Shown: piece by piece, positions 5,837 to 6,495 of the stretch
Layout: the number at the start of each line of letters is the position of its first letter
Numbering within the stretch: the stretch's first letter is position 1
Assembly: GCA_910577495.1 (NCBI GenBank)
Contig: CAJTML010000116.1
Span: 1 to 6,495 of the forward strand
Reading direction: 5' to 3'
DNA length: 6,495 nucleotides
DNA from: an uncultured Eggerthellaceae bacterium
GTDB taxonomy: Bacteria; Actinomycetota; Coriobacteriia; Coriobacteriales; Eggerthellaceae
The notes under the pieces: generated by a model
Seen by the model: the letters and a program-made list of their open reading frames with translations, nothing else
Database searches by the model: none
What the model was told of the DNA's origin: nothing
Made by a program: the position numbers and the translations under genes

Positions 5837-6495
5837 ATGAAACGCTTTTCACGTCGTCAGTTTATCGCAGGTGGAGCAGTAGCAGCTCTTGGTTCCACGC
5901 TGGCAGTGGCTGGATGCGCGCCGATGAGCCATGATGAGGCTCTGCAGAAGGAAAAAGAGACAGCAGCCCAGCGTGACCACAATGCGCAAGGTGAGGTGAC
6001 TGCTATCGGCCAAGGCATGGGCAAGCACGGCAACTTTAATGTTGAAGTGTCCATGAAAGATGGCGAAATTGATCGTATTACCGTGCTAGATTCGCGCGAA
6101 ACACCAGGTCTTGGCGATGTCGCCATGAATAAGCTTACGGAAGCTATCATTGATAACCAGACGCTGGCAGTGGACACCGTAACGGGCGCAACGCTTTCGT
6201 CAATGGCATTTTTGACGGCAGTTGGTCAAGCCCTTGATACGATGGGCGAAAAATCTGAGGATTGGAAACATCGCAGCCAAGTTGCTTGGGAAAGCGGCGT
6301 TGAGGTTCCCTCACAGGCAGATGTTGTAGTTGTTGGCGCTGGTGGTGCTGGCTTTGCGGCAGCCATTACCGCAGCTAACGAAGGCAAGAGCGTGGTGCTG
6401 CTGGACAAGATGGGTGTCTATGGTGGTGACACGGCGCTCTCCGGTGGCGAAATGGCTGTGCCGGGCAACTGGATTCAGGTAACGCAAGGCATTGA
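5837..6495 (+). CDS. Tat-exported FMN-binding / FAD-dependent flavoprotein reductase (fumarate/urocanate-reductase-like), 3' end missing
   Basis: This is the N-terminal 219 codons of an extracytoplasmic flavin reductase, a family that passes respiratory electrons to an unsaturated organic acid such as fumarate, urocanate or cinnamate. Residues 1-27 are a Tat lipoprotein signal: twin arginines R6-R7 in SRRQFI, a hydrophobic stretch, and lipobox VAGC with C27. An FMN-binding domain follows (about 50-135); DTVTGAT (113-119) is the motif at which ApbE flavin transferase attaches FMN covalently to a threonine, probably T119. The FAD domain opens at DVVVVGAGGAG (162-172), a Rossmann dinucleotide fold with D190 ending the second strand, then YGGDTALSGGEM (195-206), the equivalent of the GGNT/SGG region of fumarate reductases. 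The ATG is set by AAGGAGG (5825-5831) five bases upstream. Full-length relatives are usually 550-650 residues, so substrate-binding residues are outside the window and the acceptor cannot be named. Confidence 0.93.
   Translation, partial: MKRFSRRQFIAGGAVAALGSTLAVAGCAPMSHDEALQKEKETAAQRDHNAQGEVTAIGQGMGKHGNFNVEVSMKDGEIDRITVLDSRETPGLGDVAMNKLTEAIIDNQTLAVDTVTGATLSSMAFLTAVGQALDTMGEKSEDWKHRSQVAWESGVEVPSQADVVVVGAGGAGFAAAITAANEGKSVVLLDKMGVYGGDTALSGGEMAVPGNWIQVTQGI

Noticed and set aside
5857..6408. Minus-strand open frames opposite the flavin reductase
   Set aside because: Low-complexity Ser/Ala/Thr-rich shadows of a clearly coding plus strand with FMN and FAD motifs.
1..6495. CRISPR array, insertion sequence, tRNA, rRNA or prophage material
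   Set aside because: No regularly spaced direct repeats, transposase-like frames, terminal repeats, cloverleaf-like segments or rRNA motifs were seen in any part of the window.

Overview
The window looks like a chromosomal segment of a strict anaerobe with moderate G+C, by eye slightly above half. It carries a single-chain pyruvate:ferredoxin (flavodoxin) oxidoreductase. On either side of it lie two exported proteins whose signals combine a twin-arginine motif with a lipobox: a peptide-type ABC solute-binding protein and an FMN-binding flavoprotein reductase. Tat-dependent lipoproteins and exported flavin reductases together suggest a Gram-positive anaerobe, most likely in the Coriobacteriia/Eggerthellaceae. 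This placement is an inference from gene style and base composition, not from any marker gene.

Layout, left to right. Bases 1-1040 (minus strand) hold the first 346 codons of a family 5 extracellular solute-binding lipoprotein, whose 3' end lies outside the window. Bases 1041-1522 are a 482-base divergent intergenic region rich in inverted repeats: three consecutive palindromes close to the binding-protein start, a long-armed repeat in the middle, and a strong hairpin plus a weaker stem-loop in the leader of the next gene. Bases 1523-5071 (plus) encode a complete 1182-residue pyruvate:ferredoxin oxidoreductase with all expected cluster cysteines and thiamine diphosphate residues. It is followed by a textbook intrinsic terminator at 5100-5129. 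Bases 5172-5618 (minus) encode a 148-residue ElaA-like GNAT acetyltransferase. Bases 5619-5836 are a second divergent intergenic region with two abutting palindromes just upstream of a probable -10 box. Bases 5837-6495 (plus) are the first 219 codons of a Tat-exported flavoprotein with a covalent-FMN domain followed by the start of a fumarate-reductase-like FAD domain. It runs off the right edge.

Functionally, the oxidoreductase would oxidise pyruvate to acetyl-CoA and reduce ferredoxin or flavodoxin. The exported flavin reductase would be an extracytoplasmic electron sink for an unsaturated organic acceptor that cannot be identified here. The binding protein would feed peptides or a similar solute to an importer outside the window. 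The four genes appear to be separate transcription units. No mobile element, CRISPR array, tRNA or rRNA was seen. The most interesting material is the regulatory DNA, particularly the clusters of palindromes in front of both exported proteins, which share an 11-base element containing GGTATAC.
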